Below, in pieces: positions 27,065 to 36,173 of a DNA stretch of 64,000 bases. Origin of the DNA: Paenibacillus piri. GTDB taxonomy: Bacteria > Bacillota > Bacilli > Paenibacillales > NBRC-103111. Location of the stretch: the NCBI RefSeq assembly GCF_004354045.1, contig NZ_SMRT01000001.1, positions 1 through 64,000 on the forward strand, in the 5' to 3' direction. Each line of letters starts with the position of its first letter. Position 1 is the stretch's first letter. The translations under genes and the position numbers were made by a program. The notes beneath the pieces are model-generated. The model was given only the letters and a program-made list of their open reading frames with translations. It searched no databases and was not told the DNA's origin.

Positions 27065-28090
27065 ATGAAAAGCTTGGTATGGACGAGACCGGAAATGATG
27101 GAGATTCAAGAAGGGGTCGAGCCTGTCATGGCCGAGGAGGAAGTGCTGCTGAAGGTGGATGCGGTCGGCATATGCGGCTCCGAGCTGGAAGGGTATTTGG
27201 GCCATAACAGCCTGCGGGTGCCTCCGCTAGTCATGGGACATGAATTCAGCGGTACGATTGCAGGCGTCGGCTCCCGGGTTCAAGGCCTTAAGACCGGTCA
27301 AAAGGCGGTTGTCAATCCGCTGAGCTCCTGCGGTCGCTGCAACTCCTGCCGCAAAGGCCTGGTGCAGCTGTGCAAGGAACGGTCGATCGTCGGCATTCAT
27401 CGTCCGGGGGCTTTTGCCGAATATGTGAACGTTCCGGCCGCCTCGATTCACATCATACCGGAGACACTCAACCCGTTCCGTGCCTCGCTGACCGAGCCTC
27501 TGGCCTGCTCGCTGCGGGCGGTGCGGCGGGCGATGGCCGACCATCCGTTTGCCAACGTCGTTGTGATCGGCGCGGGCACGATCGGATTGCTCAGCTTTCT
27601 TGTCGCCCGGATTTTGGGCGCATCGCGGGTCGTTGTCGTCGATATGAACGAGGCTCGTCTGCAAACGCCGAAGCGGTTAGGGGCTTATGGCACGATCAGC
27701 CCGGCCGAACCGGGATATATCGGAAAGATCAGGGACGCGATGGGACCATCGGGAATCGACGTGGTGATCGATGCGGTCGGTTACCAGCCGACGCGTTCGG
27801 CGGCGATCGAACTGGTCAATCCGGGAGGCACCGTGATGAATATCGGTCTCGGCATCGACCAGACGCAGCTTCCCGTTAATGTCTGTATCCGCAGCGAAAT
27901 CAGCATTCTGCATTCGTTCTGCTATCAGGCGCAAGATTTCCACGACGCGCTTCAGCTGCTCGTCAACGGACAAATCGACGAAACCGGCTGGTCGGAAATC
28001 CGTCCGCTGCACGAGGGGAACCAGGCCTTCCAGGATTTGCTCCAGGGCAGCGTGCGCAACGCGAAAATTTTTCTAAAGGTGGAGGAATGA
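27065..28090 (+). CDS. Zinc-dependent medium-chain dehydrogenase
   Basis: 341 residues from ATG 27065 with GAGGAG upstream. Catalytic zinc residues in VGICGSELEG and MGHEFSG; structural zinc site with four cysteines in SCGRCNSCRKGLVQLC near 88-103. Nucleotide-binding VIGAGTIGLL near 168. This pattern matches the threonine/sorbitol/galactitol dehydrogenase branch, oxidising a secondary alcohol with NAD(P). Four bases separate it from the LarA-like gene, so both probably act on the same hydroxy acid or sugar acid. Confidence 0.88.
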   Translation: MKSLVWTRPEMMEIQEGVEPVMAEEEVLLKVDAVGICGSELEGYLGHNSLRVPPLVMGHEFSGTIAGVGSRVQGLKTGQKAVVNPLSSCGRCNSCRKGLVQLCKERSIVGIHRPGAFAEYVNVPAASIHIIPETLNPFRASLTEPLACSLRAVRRAMADHPFANVVVIGAGTIGLLSFLVARILGASRVVVVDMNEARLQTPKRLGAYGTISPAEPGYIGKIRDAMGPSGIDVVIDAVGYQPTRSAAIELVNPGGTVMNIGLGIDQTQLPVNVCIRSEISILHSFCYQAQDFHDALQLLVNGQIDETGWSEIRPLHEGNQAFQDLLQGSVRNAKIFLKVEE

Positions 28091-28094
28091 AACA

Positions 28095-29345
28095 ATGACG
28101 ATCATTGAACAATTGCTCGAGGATATCCCCCTGCCCCGTATGGTCAAAGTGCGCCAGAAGTTCGATGCGCCTGAAATTCAAGATGTAGCCGGCGCCGTGC
28201 ACCAGGCCTTGCAGGAAGCGGGCGTCATGAGCCGCGTTGCAGCGGGCGACCGCGTGGCCATTGCCGTAGGCAGCCGCGGCGTGGCCGACATCCCGGTATT
28301 GGCGAGAGAGATGGTCAGTGCGGTCAAAGCGGCTGGCGGGGAGCCGTTTGTCGTTCCGGCCATGGGCAGTCATGGAGGCGCGACAGCCGAAGGACAGCTC
28401 GACGTATTGGAACAGCTGGGCGTGACCGAAGCATTCATCGGAGCGCCGATCGTCGCCAGCATGGAAGTGGTGGAAGTCGGGCGGCTGCCGAACGGGCTTC
28501 CGATCTACACGGATAAGCACGCGTATGAAGCTGACAAAATCATCGTCATTAACCGCATTAAGCCGCATACGGCGTTCCGCGGCCCGGTGGAAAGCGGTCT
28601 GATGAAAATGATCACGATCGGCCTCGGCAAGCAAAAAGGGGCGGAAGCGGCTCACGCTTACAGCTTTAAATATATGGCAGAGCATGTGCCCGAAATGGCC
28701 AAGGTAGTATTGGCGAAGGCGCCGGTTATTTTCGGACTGGGAACGTTGGAAAATGCTTATGACCGACCGGCCAAAATCGTTGCCGTCCCCGCCGAAAAGC
28801 TGGAGGAGACGGAGCCTCAGCTGCTCCTGGAAGCGAAGGCGCTGATGCCGAAGCTGCTGTTCGATCCGATTGACGTACTGGTTGTCGACGAAATCGGCAA
28901 AGATATTTCAGGCGACGGCATGGATCCGAATATAACTGGCCGTTACGCGACCCCTTATGCCAGCGGAGGTCCGGAGGTCGTCCGAATTGCGGTGCTGAGC
29001 CTGACGGACAAAACGCACGGCAATGCCAACGGCCTGGGAATGGCGGATATGACGACGAGAAAAGCGTTCGATGCGATCGAATGGGAAAAAGGGTACGCCA
29101 ACGCGTTGACCAGTACGGTGATCGACGTTATCAAAGTCCCGATGGTACTGGAAACGGCGGAGCTGGCCGTCAAAGCGGCGATCAAAACATGCAATGCCAA
29201 AGATATAAGCAAGGCCCGGCTCGTGCGCATTCCCAATACGCTGCATTTGAAGGAAATCTGGATTTCGGAAAGCTTGCTGCCCGAAGCAATGGCGAACGAG
29301 CAAATCGAGGTGCTGTCGGAGCCTGTTGCCCCTGCGGCATGGTGA
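28095..29345 (+). CDS. LarA-like (DUF2088) protein, possible nickel-pincer 2-hydroxyacid racemase/epimerase
   Basis: 416 residues, about the length of LarA (424). Segments corresponding to LarA's active site can be matched by eye: H93 in MGSHGGAT, H158 in RIKPHTAFRG, K171 in SGLMKMITIG and H187 in EAAHAYSF. The spacing (65, 13, 16) is close to LarA's H108, H174, K184, H200 (66, 10, 16). LarA and relatives racemise or epimerise 2-hydroxy acids with a nickel-pincer cofactor. Cofactor-making larB/C/E genes are not in the window. The substrate is unknown; the neighbours suggest a sugar acid or hydroxy-carboxylate. Confidence 0.72.
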   Translation: MTIIEQLLEDIPLPRMVKVRQKFDAPEIQDVAGAVHQALQEAGVMSRVAAGDRVAIAVGSRGVADIPVLAREMVSAVKAAGGEPFVVPAMGSHGGATAEGQLDVLEQLGVTEAFIGAPIVASMEVVEVGRLPNGLPIYTDKHAYEADKIIVINRIKPHTAFRGPVESGLMKMITIGLGKQKGAEAAHAYSFKYMAEHVPEMAKVVLAKAPVIFGLGTLENAYDRPAKIVAVPAEKLEETEPQLLLEAKALMPKLLFDPIDVLVVDEIGKDISGDGMDPNITGRYATPYASGGPEVVRIAVLSLTDKTHGNANGLGMADMTTRKAFDAIEWEKGYANALTSTVIDVIKVPMVLETAELAVKAAIKTCNAKDISKARLVRIPNTLHLKEIWISESLLPEAMANEQIEVLSEPVAPAAW

Positions 29346-29385
29346 GACTTCGGAACGAAAGGTTCGATTGGCCGCCATCCGGCGA

Positions 29386-29412
29386 CAACGCGCGCGAAGC
29401 TCGCGCGCGTTG
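29386..29412 (+). other. Perfect 12 bp intercistronic hairpin
   Basis: CAACGCGCGCGA and TCGCGCGCGTTG pair across AGC. There is no T-run, so a stability or partial attenuation role between the catabolic and transporter genes is more likely than full termination. The remainder of 29346-29709 shows no convincing gene. Confidence 0.6.
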
Positions 29413-29709
29413 GAACAAATAAATGAATATGCGCTTCCAAAACGAAAGACGCAGGGGGAGGTGATGCGATATCGAACCAATGCTTTGGGTGAGCTGTCCG
29501 CCATAACCGATGGCAGACGAACAATTCGTGACGCCGGGAGCAAAATCGCTGAGTGCACGTCATCAAGCCGGCTTCTTTTACAAACGCTTTCATCGTAACT
29601 TTGTTTGATAATATAAAACAAATTGCAGCCAGAGCTTGTTATCATACAGGACAATGTTCGTTTCTTAGTTAGACTAAACCATTGAACGCGGCAGAAGGAG
29701 GAGTATTCG

Positions 29710-30756
29710 ATGAAACAAGGTTTATGGAAAAAATGGGTAGGGGCGGCTGCGGTAATCAGCATGCTCGCATTAACCGCTTGCGGTGCCGGAGGCGGCAGCA
29801 AGGCTGCCAATGGGGGGGCTCCGGCCGACGGCAAAAAGACGGAAAAATCGGCGGCGAAGCCCGATTTCCCGAAACGGGCGATCACGCTGCTTGTCCCCTA
29901 CGCAGCCGGCGGAGGAACGGACGCAACGGCCCGGGCGTTGGCGAAAGCCGCGGAAAAGACAATCGGCCAGTCCATTACGATTGTGAACAAAACAGGCGGC
30001 GGCGGTGCGGTCGGGTTCGTCGAAGGCGCCAATGCCAAGCCTGATGGATATACGGTAACGATGGTTACGGTCGAGCTGGCCACGCTGCACCATCTTGGTT
30101 TAACTCCGATCACGTACAAAGAGTTCAAGCCGATTGCGCAAATTAACTTCGATCCGTCGGCGATTACCGTCAAAGCGGATGCCAAGTGGAAAACCGCCAA
30201 AGAATTTATGGATTACGTGAAGGCGCATCCGGGCGAAGTGAAGCTCGGCAACTCCGGACCCGGCTCGATCTGGCATTTATCCGGCGCGGCAATTGAGAAA
30301 GCAACGGGAGCGAAATTCAACCACGTTCCGTTCGACGGCGCTGGGCCTGCCGTTACCGCACTGCTGGGCGGCCATATCGATGCGGTGCCCGTCAGTCCGG
30401 CCGAGGTGAAAACGCATGTGGACAGCGGAAAGCTGAAAACGCTTGCGATTGTTGACGGCAAGCCGTCGGATGCGCTTCCCGGCGTGAAGACGCTGGAGGA
30501 AGAGACCGGCATTAAGCCTACATATCTGGGCCCATGGCGCGGCGTAGTGGTTCCGAAAAATACGCCGAACGATATCGCCAAGGTGCTGGAGGACGGATTC
30601 ATGAAGGCGGCCGAAGATCCGGAGTTTAAGGACTATATGAAGAAAAGCGGCCTCGGTCAAGTCGTCAAGGATCATCAGGGCTTCGGGAAATTAATGGAAG
30701 AGAGCGACAAATCGTTCGGCGAACTAATTCCGGCATTGGGACTCGCCAAGAAGTAG
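29710..30756 (+). CDS. tctC: Tripartite tricarboxylate transporter substrate-binding lipoprotein (TctC)
   Basis: 348 residues from ATG behind GAAGGAGG. Signal peptide with lipobox LTACG, a short Gly/Lys linker, then the TctC/BugT fold: FPKRAITLLVPYAAGGGTDA near 56, NKTGGGGAVGF, HLSGAAIEKATGAKFNHV and GPWRGVVVPKNTP. It captures a carboxylate outside the cell for TctA/TctB downstream. Confidence 0.92.
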   Translation: MKQGLWKKWVGAAAVISMLALTACGAGGGSKAANGGAPADGKKTEKSAAKPDFPKRAITLLVPYAAGGGTDATARALAKAAEKTIGQSITIVNKTGGGGAVGFVEGANAKPDGYTVTMVTVELATLHHLGLTPITYKEFKPIAQINFDPSAITVKADAKWKTAKEFMDYVKAHPGEVKLGNSGPGSIWHLSGAAIEKATGAKFNHVPFDGAGPAVTALLGGHIDAVPVSPAEVKTHVDSGKLKTLAIVDGKPSDALPGVKTLEEETGIKPTYLGPWRGVVVPKNTPNDIAKVLEDGFMKAAEDPEFKDYMKKSGLGQVVKDHQGFGKLMEESDKSFGELIPALGLAKK

Positions 30757-30765
30757 GACGGGCCG

Positions 30766-31668
30766 ATGAACAGGCTGATCGCTATTCTTTGTTTGATCTG
30801 GGGCTCGAACTGGGCTGTCATGAAAGCGGCGGTAGACTACTTTCCTCCGGTGATGTTCTCGGCGATCCGCTTCCTTGTAGGCGCTTTCATATTATTCACG
30901 ATTTTGTATGTGAAGCGGGTCCCGCTGCCGAAGAAGTCGGACTGGAAGTGGTACACGGTTTGCGGTCTGCTGCAAACGACGTGGATTTACGCGGTCAATC
31001 AGCCTGCGCTTGAATATGTGAATGCGGGCGTCGTCTGCATCCTCGGCTTTACGATGCCGTTGTGGCTGACGGTCATGGCACACTTTCTTATCCCTGGCGA
31101 GCGTCTCACCTGGAACAAGGCAGTCGGACTTTGTTTAGGCATCGGCGGCTTGTTTCTGGTTATGAAGATCAATCCCCTGCAGATGGAATGGAAGGGCGCG
31201 GAGCTGATCGTCGAGCTGCTCGTTATTTCGGGGGCGATGGCTTGGGCTGTCGCCAATCTGATCATTAAAGTCAGGCTGCAAGGCAGTGACAAATTTCAAT
31301 TTACCGCCTATCAAATGGGAATCGGTGCCTTGGCTCTGCTGGGCATCTCCCTTTTTTACGAGCAGGGACAGACGATCATTTGGAACTGGGCCTCGCTGGC
31401 TTATATCGTCTTTGCCGGAGGAATCGCCTCTGCTCTTGCTTATGTGCTGTGGTTTTACATTTTGTCCAAAGTCGAAGCCGGCCGGGCGTCGGTTACGCTA
31501 TTATTTATTCCGGTCATCGGCGTGCTTTCCGTCTGGCTCGTGAACGGGGAGCCCCTGGATATCCAAACCGTTTGCGGAATTGTACTCGTCGTCTTGGGAA
31601 TTGCAGCGGTTCATAAAAAAGCTGGCGTCCGGGCGCGTCCGGTCAACCCAGACGGACATACCGGATGA
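30766..31668 (+). CDS. EamA/DMT-superfamily permease
   Basis: 300 residues, ten hydrophobic segments in two EamA halves (start CLIWGSNWAVMKAAVDYFPP; second half from near 150). It begins nine bases after tctC and ends 15 bases before tctB, so it sits inside the tripartite transporter operon, which is unusual. It may export a product or a related metabolite. The ribosome site is weak (GGACGGGCC). Confidence 0.85.
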   Translation: MNRLIAILCLIWGSNWAVMKAAVDYFPPVMFSAIRFLVGAFILFTILYVKRVPLPKKSDWKWYTVCGLLQTTWIYAVNQPALEYVNAGVVCILGFTMPLWLTVMAHFLIPGERLTWNKAVGLCLGIGGLFLVMKINPLQMEWKGAELIVELLVISGAMAWAVANLIIKVRLQGSDKFQFTAYQMGIGALALLGISLFYEQGQTIIWNWASLAYIVFAGGIASALAYVLWFYILSKVEAGRASVTLLFIPVIGVLSVWLVNGEPLDIQTVCGIVLVVLGIAAVHKKAGVRARPVNPDGHTG

Positions 31669-31683
31669 CCGGACGGAGGAAGG

Positions 31684-32145
31684 ATGAAGTTGATGGTGAA
31701 AAATGCAGGCGTGTGGTTCGGTTTTCTCGTTTTTCTTCTCGGCTGTACGATGTTTTGGCAGTCGTTGTCACTGGACTATAGAAGCTCCATCGGTCCGGGC
31801 CCGGGATTATTCCCGTTGTGGCTGAGCAGTGCGCTCATTATTTTATCGCTGCTGTACATCGCGGAATCGGTCAAAAAAGAAGTGTTCCGGATCGCGGATC
31901 TTATTCCGAAAGGGAGAGGCCTTGGCAATGTGGTCGCCATTTTGGTCTCCTTTGTCATCTTCATCGTTGTCGTTTCGTTCGCGGGCTTTGTCATTGCCGG
32001 AACGCTGCTGGTTTTTCTGCTCCTGGTCCGGGAGTACAAATGGTACAAGGCTCTGGGCATCTCGTTCGCAATTGCGCTGATTACATTCGTCATTTTTCAG
32101 ACGCTGCTGGACGTGCCGCTGCCCGTCAATGACTTAGGTTTTTAA
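31684..32145 (+). CDS. tctB: Tripartite tricarboxylate transporter small membrane subunit (TctB)
   Basis: 153 residues; a second ATG at 31693 is better spaced from ACGGAGGA and may be the true start. Four hydrophobic segments, with the TctB-typical SSIGPGPGLFPLWLS after the first. It works with TctA, 13 bases downstream. Confidence 0.88.
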   Translation: MKLMVKNAGVWFGFLVFLLGCTMFWQSLSLDYRSSIGPGPGLFPLWLSSALIILSLLYIAESVKKEVFRIADLIPKGRGLGNVVAILVSFVIFIVVVSFAGFVIAGTLLVFLLLVREYKWYKALGISFAIALITFVIFQTLLDVPLPVNDLGF

Positions 32146-32158
32146 GGAGAGATCATAT

Positions 32159-33655
32159 ATGGAGCAATGGATCGCGGGCTTTGCAACCGCGTTGTCACTG
32201 TCAAACTTGCTGTACTGCCTGATCGGAGTAACGATCGGTATGCTGGTAGGCGTGCTGCCCGGTTTGGGACCGACAACCGGAACGGCGGTGCTGCTGCCTA
32301 TTTCATTCGGCATGGAGCCGGTATCGGCGATTATTATGCTATCCGGCATTTATTACGGGGCTATGTACGGGGGAACGATCACCTCCGTTCTCATTAATAC
32401 ACCCGGCGAGGCCGCCTCGGTCATTACCTGTTTGGACGGGCATCCGATGGCGAAGCAGGGGCGTGCCGGAACCGCGCTTGGGGTGGCCGGACTCGGGTCG
32501 TTTATTGGCGGTACGGTCTCTTTATTCGGTCTCGCCTTTGTCGGTCCGCCGCTGGCGGAGTATGCGCTCAAATTCGGTCCGCCGGAATTTTTTGCGCTGA
32601 TGGTGCTAGGCTTGACGATGGTGATCGGGCTGATGGGTAAATCGCTGGTCCGCGGCATGATATCGGCCGTTATCGGCTTGAACCTGGCCTTGATTGGCAT
32701 GGACCCGATGTCGGGCTCGCTCCGGTTTACGTTCGGGGAAGTGCATCTGATGAGCGGGATTGATTTCGTGACGGTGGCGATGGGGTTGTTCGGCCTGTCC
32801 GAAATATTAATAACAGCCGAACAAAGCTATAAGTCGGAAAAGATCGCAGCGGTAAAAGGCGTTCTCCCCAAACGGGAGGAATGGAGACCGACAAGCATGG
32901 CGATTGGCAGAGGCACCGTGCTCGGTTTTATCACCGGACTCATCCCCGGGGCCAACTCCGTCATTCCGGCGATTTTGTCGTATTCGCTGGAGAAGAAGCT
33001 GGCCAAAGACCCGTCGCGCTTCGGCAAGGGAGCGATTGAAGGGGTGGCCGGACCGGAGACAGCCAACAACTCGTACTGCGGCGGGGCGCTTATCCCGCTG
33101 TTTACGCTGGGAATTCCGAGCTCACCGACCATCGCCATCCTGCTGGGGGCGTTTATTATGCATGGATTGACCCCCGGTCCAACCTTGTTCAATAACAACC
33201 CCGAATTCGTATGGGCGATTATCGCCAGTATGTTTATCGGGAATGCGATCCTGTTATTCATGAATTTGCCCATGGCGGGCGTCTGGGCGAAGATTGCGAT
33301 GGTGCCGTTCAAGCTGCTTTTTCCCGTGATCCTTATTATTTCCGTCGTAGGTGCGTATACTGTAAGCAACAGCCTTTGGGATGTGGGAGTGATGCTGGCG
33401 TTCGGCATATTGGGCTATGTGATGAAAAAGCTCGATATTCCGATGGCGCCCATCGTGTTAACGTTTGTGCTGGGCAAAATGATGGAAAGCTCGCTGCTGC
33501 AATCGTTAACGATGTTCCAAGGGAACCTGCTTGCCATCTTCGAGCGTCCCATTGCCGGGACGATGCTCGGCTTGTCCATTCTGATTCTCGCGCTCAGCTT
33601 TATTGCGGGCATTATGAAAAAGAAAAGCATTCTGGCAAGCGACGTGGAAATGTAA
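32159..33655 (+). CDS. tctA: Tripartite tricarboxylate transporter large permease (TctA)
   Basis: 498 residues from ATG behind AAGGAGAG. The family motif GVLPGLGPTTGTAVLLP lies near 29-45, and GEAASVITCLDGHPMAKQG near 82. A second re-entrant motif GLIPGANSVIPAIL lies near 260. About 11-12 spans. It is the secondary-active pore for the carboxylate captured by TctC. Confidence 0.92.
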   Translation: MEQWIAGFATALSLSNLLYCLIGVTIGMLVGVLPGLGPTTGTAVLLPISFGMEPVSAIIMLSGIYYGAMYGGTITSVLINTPGEAASVITCLDGHPMAKQGRAGTALGVAGLGSFIGGTVSLFGLAFVGPPLAEYALKFGPPEFFALMVLGLTMVIGLMGKSLVRGMISAVIGLNLALIGMDPMSGSLRFTFGEVHLMSGIDFVTVAMGLFGLSEILITAEQSYKSEKIAAVKGVLPKREEWRPTSMAIGRGTVLGFITGLIPGANSVIPAILSYSLEKKLAKDPSRFGKGAIEGVAGPETANNSYCGGALIPLFTLGIPSSPTIAILLGAFIMHGLTPGPTLFNNNPEFVWAIIASMFIGNAILLFMNLPMAGVWAKIAMVPFKLLFPVILIISVVGAYTVSNSLWDVGVMLAFGILGYVMKKLDIPMAPIVLTFVLGKMMESSLLQSLTMFQGNLLAIFERPIAGTMLGLSILILALSFIAGIMKKKSILASDVEM

Positions 33656-33700
33656 CAGCTTTCGACCCGACTATCCTGAATGATCCGAGGTGTTCGCCGG

Positions 33701-34345
33701 ATGCAGTCTACCCACTGCGATGCTTCTGCTTTAAAGGTACAGCTAAGACAGCAACTAACTCATATCGGGGATGAAATTCAACGCAGTCTGGACCATTTGG
33801 ACCAGGATGCATACTGCCTGCTGACGGAACTTGACGATGTGAAAGAAGCATTCCGATCGGTGGAATCGATCGCCGCTTCCTTTTACCTGCAATGCTACCT
33901 GGCGTCGTTTACGACGAGCTATGTAGAGCTATCCGTCGGTATTCAGCATTTGGCCGAACGGCGCCACGGCGCGTTAATCGTCATACAGCGCAGCGATGAG
34001 CTTGAAGCCTTCATTCATTCCGGCATTCCGATAGCGGCGACTCTCAGCCACTCGCTGCTGGAATCGATCTTCTATCCTGGCAACCCGCTGCATGACGGCG
34101 CAGTGTGGATCAAGGAGGACCGGATTGTTTCCGCAGCCAATGTGCTGCCTGTATCGTCCGTATGGAATGGGCATAAAAAAATGGGAACCCGCCATCGTGC
34201 CGCAATGGGCTTATCCGAGCGGACGGATGCGCTTGTGCTCGTCGTCTCCGAAGAAACCGGTATCGCCTCCTTCGCATATGAAGGCAAGCTGCATCCGATG
34301 AACGCGATCGGGCAGATGGTGGAGAAAACGGAATTGTTCAGTTAA
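33701..34345 (+). CDS. cdaS: Diadenylate cyclase, CdaS type
   Basis: 214 residues from ATG 33701 (AGGTG eight bases upstream; ATG 33680 has no site). The N-terminal ~70 residues are helical with no membrane span, as in sporulation-specific CdaS. The DAC domain follows: RHGALIVIQR, PLHDGAVWI with the DGA motif, and GTRHRAAMGLSE with the RHR motif. It makes cyclic di-AMP from two ATP. The soluble form, helical head and ~210 residue length match CdaS rather than membrane-bound CdaA or DisA. It starts 46 bases after tctA but is probably a separate unit. Confidence 0.88.
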   Translation: MQSTHCDASALKVQLRQQLTHIGDEIQRSLDHLDQDAYCLLTELDDVKEAFRSVESIAASFYLQCYLASFTTSYVELSVGIQHLAERRHGALIVIQRSDELEAFIHSGIPIAATLSHSLLESIFYPGNPLHDGAVWIKEDRIVSAANVLPVSSVWNGHKKMGTRHRAAMGLSERTDALVLVVSEETGIASFAYEGKLHPMNAIGQMVEKTELFS

Positions 34346-34348
34346 GCG

Positions 34349-34391
34349 GCCGGCCGCGCTCTTGCCCGATGGGGAGAGGCAGCCGGCTTTT
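34349..34391 (+). terminator. Terminator after cdaS
   Basis: GCCGGC at 34349 and 34382 pair, with an inner CTCT..CCC/GGG..AG stem, then TTTT. It lies between convergent genes. Confidence 0.65.
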
Positions 34392-34479
34392 GTTTCCAGG
34401 AAAGGATACGCAGCAAATTTCTGCGGATATTCGATTGGGTTTTGCTTGTTGAATAGTCCGTAAACGGATCGGGGGCGGA

Positions 34480-35628
34480 TCAGGCCGGGGGCGAAAACCG
34501 GATATCCCGATCGCCGGCGTCCGCCGCGGCGAAATCGAGCAGCTTGGCGCCTTCTTCGATGAGCGCCTCTTTTTCGTTCGGCGCCAACGGCTTGAAGGGT
34601 TCGATCATAAGAACCGCCTCATTTTTTTGCCGTTCGATACTCCAGATGCCGTGCACGAAGCCGTCGACGAGAAATGTCGCATGAATGATCCCGTTGACGG
34701 TGAAAACCCGCTTCCGATCTTCGTCGGCAATAATCCGGCTGCGGTCCTGATAGGAGAGAAGCATGTTGTCGAACTCGGCCAAATAGCGCACGGGAACGGG
34801 CATGTTGGGATCGGGCAGCGCGGCGTCGGGTACGTCGAACAGCTCGTTCCCGTTCGGATCGGCAAACGTGCGCAGCTGCGGGCGAAGCCGCTCCGTCACC
34901 TCGCGGATGCGGGTCAGACCCGACCATACTTGCATATCGGCAGCCGTTGCCGGGCCGAACGCTCTCAAATAGCGGAGCATCAGCGCATCTATTTCAACAT
35001 CGGCAGCCAATGGCTTTCCGAGCCAATGCTCGGCCGATGTGTGCATGGCCTGGCCGCCCTGGCCCCAAATGCCGCGCGGCGGAATTTGGACAAGCGGCAC
35101 CAGCGTGCGTACGGCGGCCGCGAGGGCCGCCGGGTCGGCCTCGCTCCACCTCGACTGCAGAAGCTGGCCGAGCTCGTTGAACGTCCGCGGCTGCTCCTCG
35201 ACCAGCTCCCTTCCGACAGCTGCTGCTGCATGCGGATCTGCCCCGGCCAGCTTTCGCCCGTGATTGCCTTTAAAGCCCCGGTCCAGCACGGGCTGCAGCA
35301 GCGGCCGAAGGGCTAAGCAGTCGCGCGCGGTAACAAGAAAGATCGTAGAGCGCATAAGTGCAATGCGGACGGCGTCGCGATTCAGCATCAGCCTTGACAA
35401 GGAATCGTGGGTGAAGCCGTCGAGCCGCGTCCATAAGCCGATATAAGGCGGCAGGGGCGCCTGCGACTGCAGCCCGATCAGATGCTCGAGCGCATCGGCG
35501 ACGGACAGCCGCGCCCGCTGGATGAGAAATTGCCGGGCTAACAGCGCCCGGTTAAGCTCGCGGGGACCGAGAATCCGGTCCGGCTTGCCGCGTTTCGAGT
35601 TAACGGCGGGATCAGACTTCATCCGCAT
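34480..35628 (-). CDS. Winged-helix (HTH_42) protein, AlkZ/YcaQ-like
   Basis: 382 residues. The superfamily stretch LIGLQSQAPLPPYIGLWTRL near 50 includes the Q-x-Q motif seen in AlkZ-type DNA glycosylases that unhook interstrand crosslinks and bulky alkyl adducts. Three winged-helix units and the C-terminal FLVDGFVHGIWSIE strand pair also fit. The fold family is clear; glycosylase activity is inference. The gene is alone, divergent from the met transporter. Confidence 0.78.
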   Translation of the reverse strand: MRMKSDPAVNSKRGKPDRILGPRELNRALLARQFLIQRARLSVADALEHLIGLQSQAPLPPYIGLWTRLDGFTHDSLSRLMLNRDAVRIALMRSTIFLVTARDCLALRPLLQPVLDRGFKGNHGRKLAGADPHAAAAVGRELVEEQPRTFNELGQLLQSRWSEADPAALAAAVRTLVPLVQIPPRGIWGQGGQAMHTSAEHWLGKPLAADVEIDALMLRYLRAFGPATAADMQVWSGLTRIREVTERLRPQLRTFADPNGNELFDVPDAALPDPNMPVPVRYLAEFDNMLLSYQDRSRIIADEDRKRVFTVNGIIHATFLVDGFVHGIWSIERQKNEAVLMIEPFKPLAPNEKEALIEEGAKLLDFAAADAGDRDIRFSPPA

Positions 35629-35980
35629 GTTTTGAAAGCTCCTTTATCACCGTATATTTTTCCCACTCGCTTTTGACGTGCATGATATTAGCTTCCTTTT
35701 ATTTCATTTTGACATCGGTTCACATATTTGTCCATTTTCCAACAGAGTTCCGAAGCGCGTCCCGCGGTTTGCTCGAACAAGGGCATATCGTCCTACGAGC
35801 TCCGCTATCCGTATTTACCATTGTTCAATATTTTGAAACATTTCCCGCATTGACAGTATCCGAGTAAAACAGTATGATTTATTTATTCTTTTACCTTAAT
35901 AAAGTGTTCACCTTATTTTACGAATTATCCTATTAATTGGTAAAAATAAAACTTGCGAATAAGAGTAAGCTGCAAAGGTG

Positions 35981-36011
35981 ACGCCTTTTTCATACGGAAA
36001 AAGGTGTTTTT
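35981..36011 (+). terminator. Hairpin with T-run in the met leader region
   Basis: ACGCCTTTTTC (35981) and GAAAAAGGTGT (35997-36007) form an 11 bp stem with G-T pairs, then T-run. No gene or S-box-like aptamer is seen before it in 35629-35980, so it may end a short leader or antisense transcript. Confidence 0.6.
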
Positions 36012-36020
36012 ATCTGTTGT

Positions 36021-36100
36021 AAAGTATAAGTTTTAACCTTTACTGTGCCAACCTTGACAACAGGCCAGTCCTTTAAAGACGGCGAAGCCGTTTGTCCTGG
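36021..36100 (+). repeat. Dispersed intergenic element, copy B
   Basis: GTAAAG...CTTTAC small hairpin, then CCAACCTTGACAA, AGTCC arm, GACGGCGAAGCCGTTTGTCCTGG with a CGGC-GAA-GCCG hairpin. Best-conserved partner of copy A; lies 74 bases before metN. Confidence 0.7.
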
Positions 36101-36173
36101 CGATTTTCCAAACCGGTTTCCGCTCGGAGCCTTATCTTCAATATTATTTTTGTGCAGGTGCGGGGGGACGCAG

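Noticed and set aside
29464..29598. Small gene (44 residues) between the LarA-like gene and tctC
   Set aside because: A GGAGG precedes the ATG, but the product is Arg/Ser-rich without structure or similarity, and the purine run is too close to the start.
35673..35867. 64-residue frame upstream of metN
   Set aside because: No ribosome site, no recognisable domain, mixed composition; treated as non-coding.
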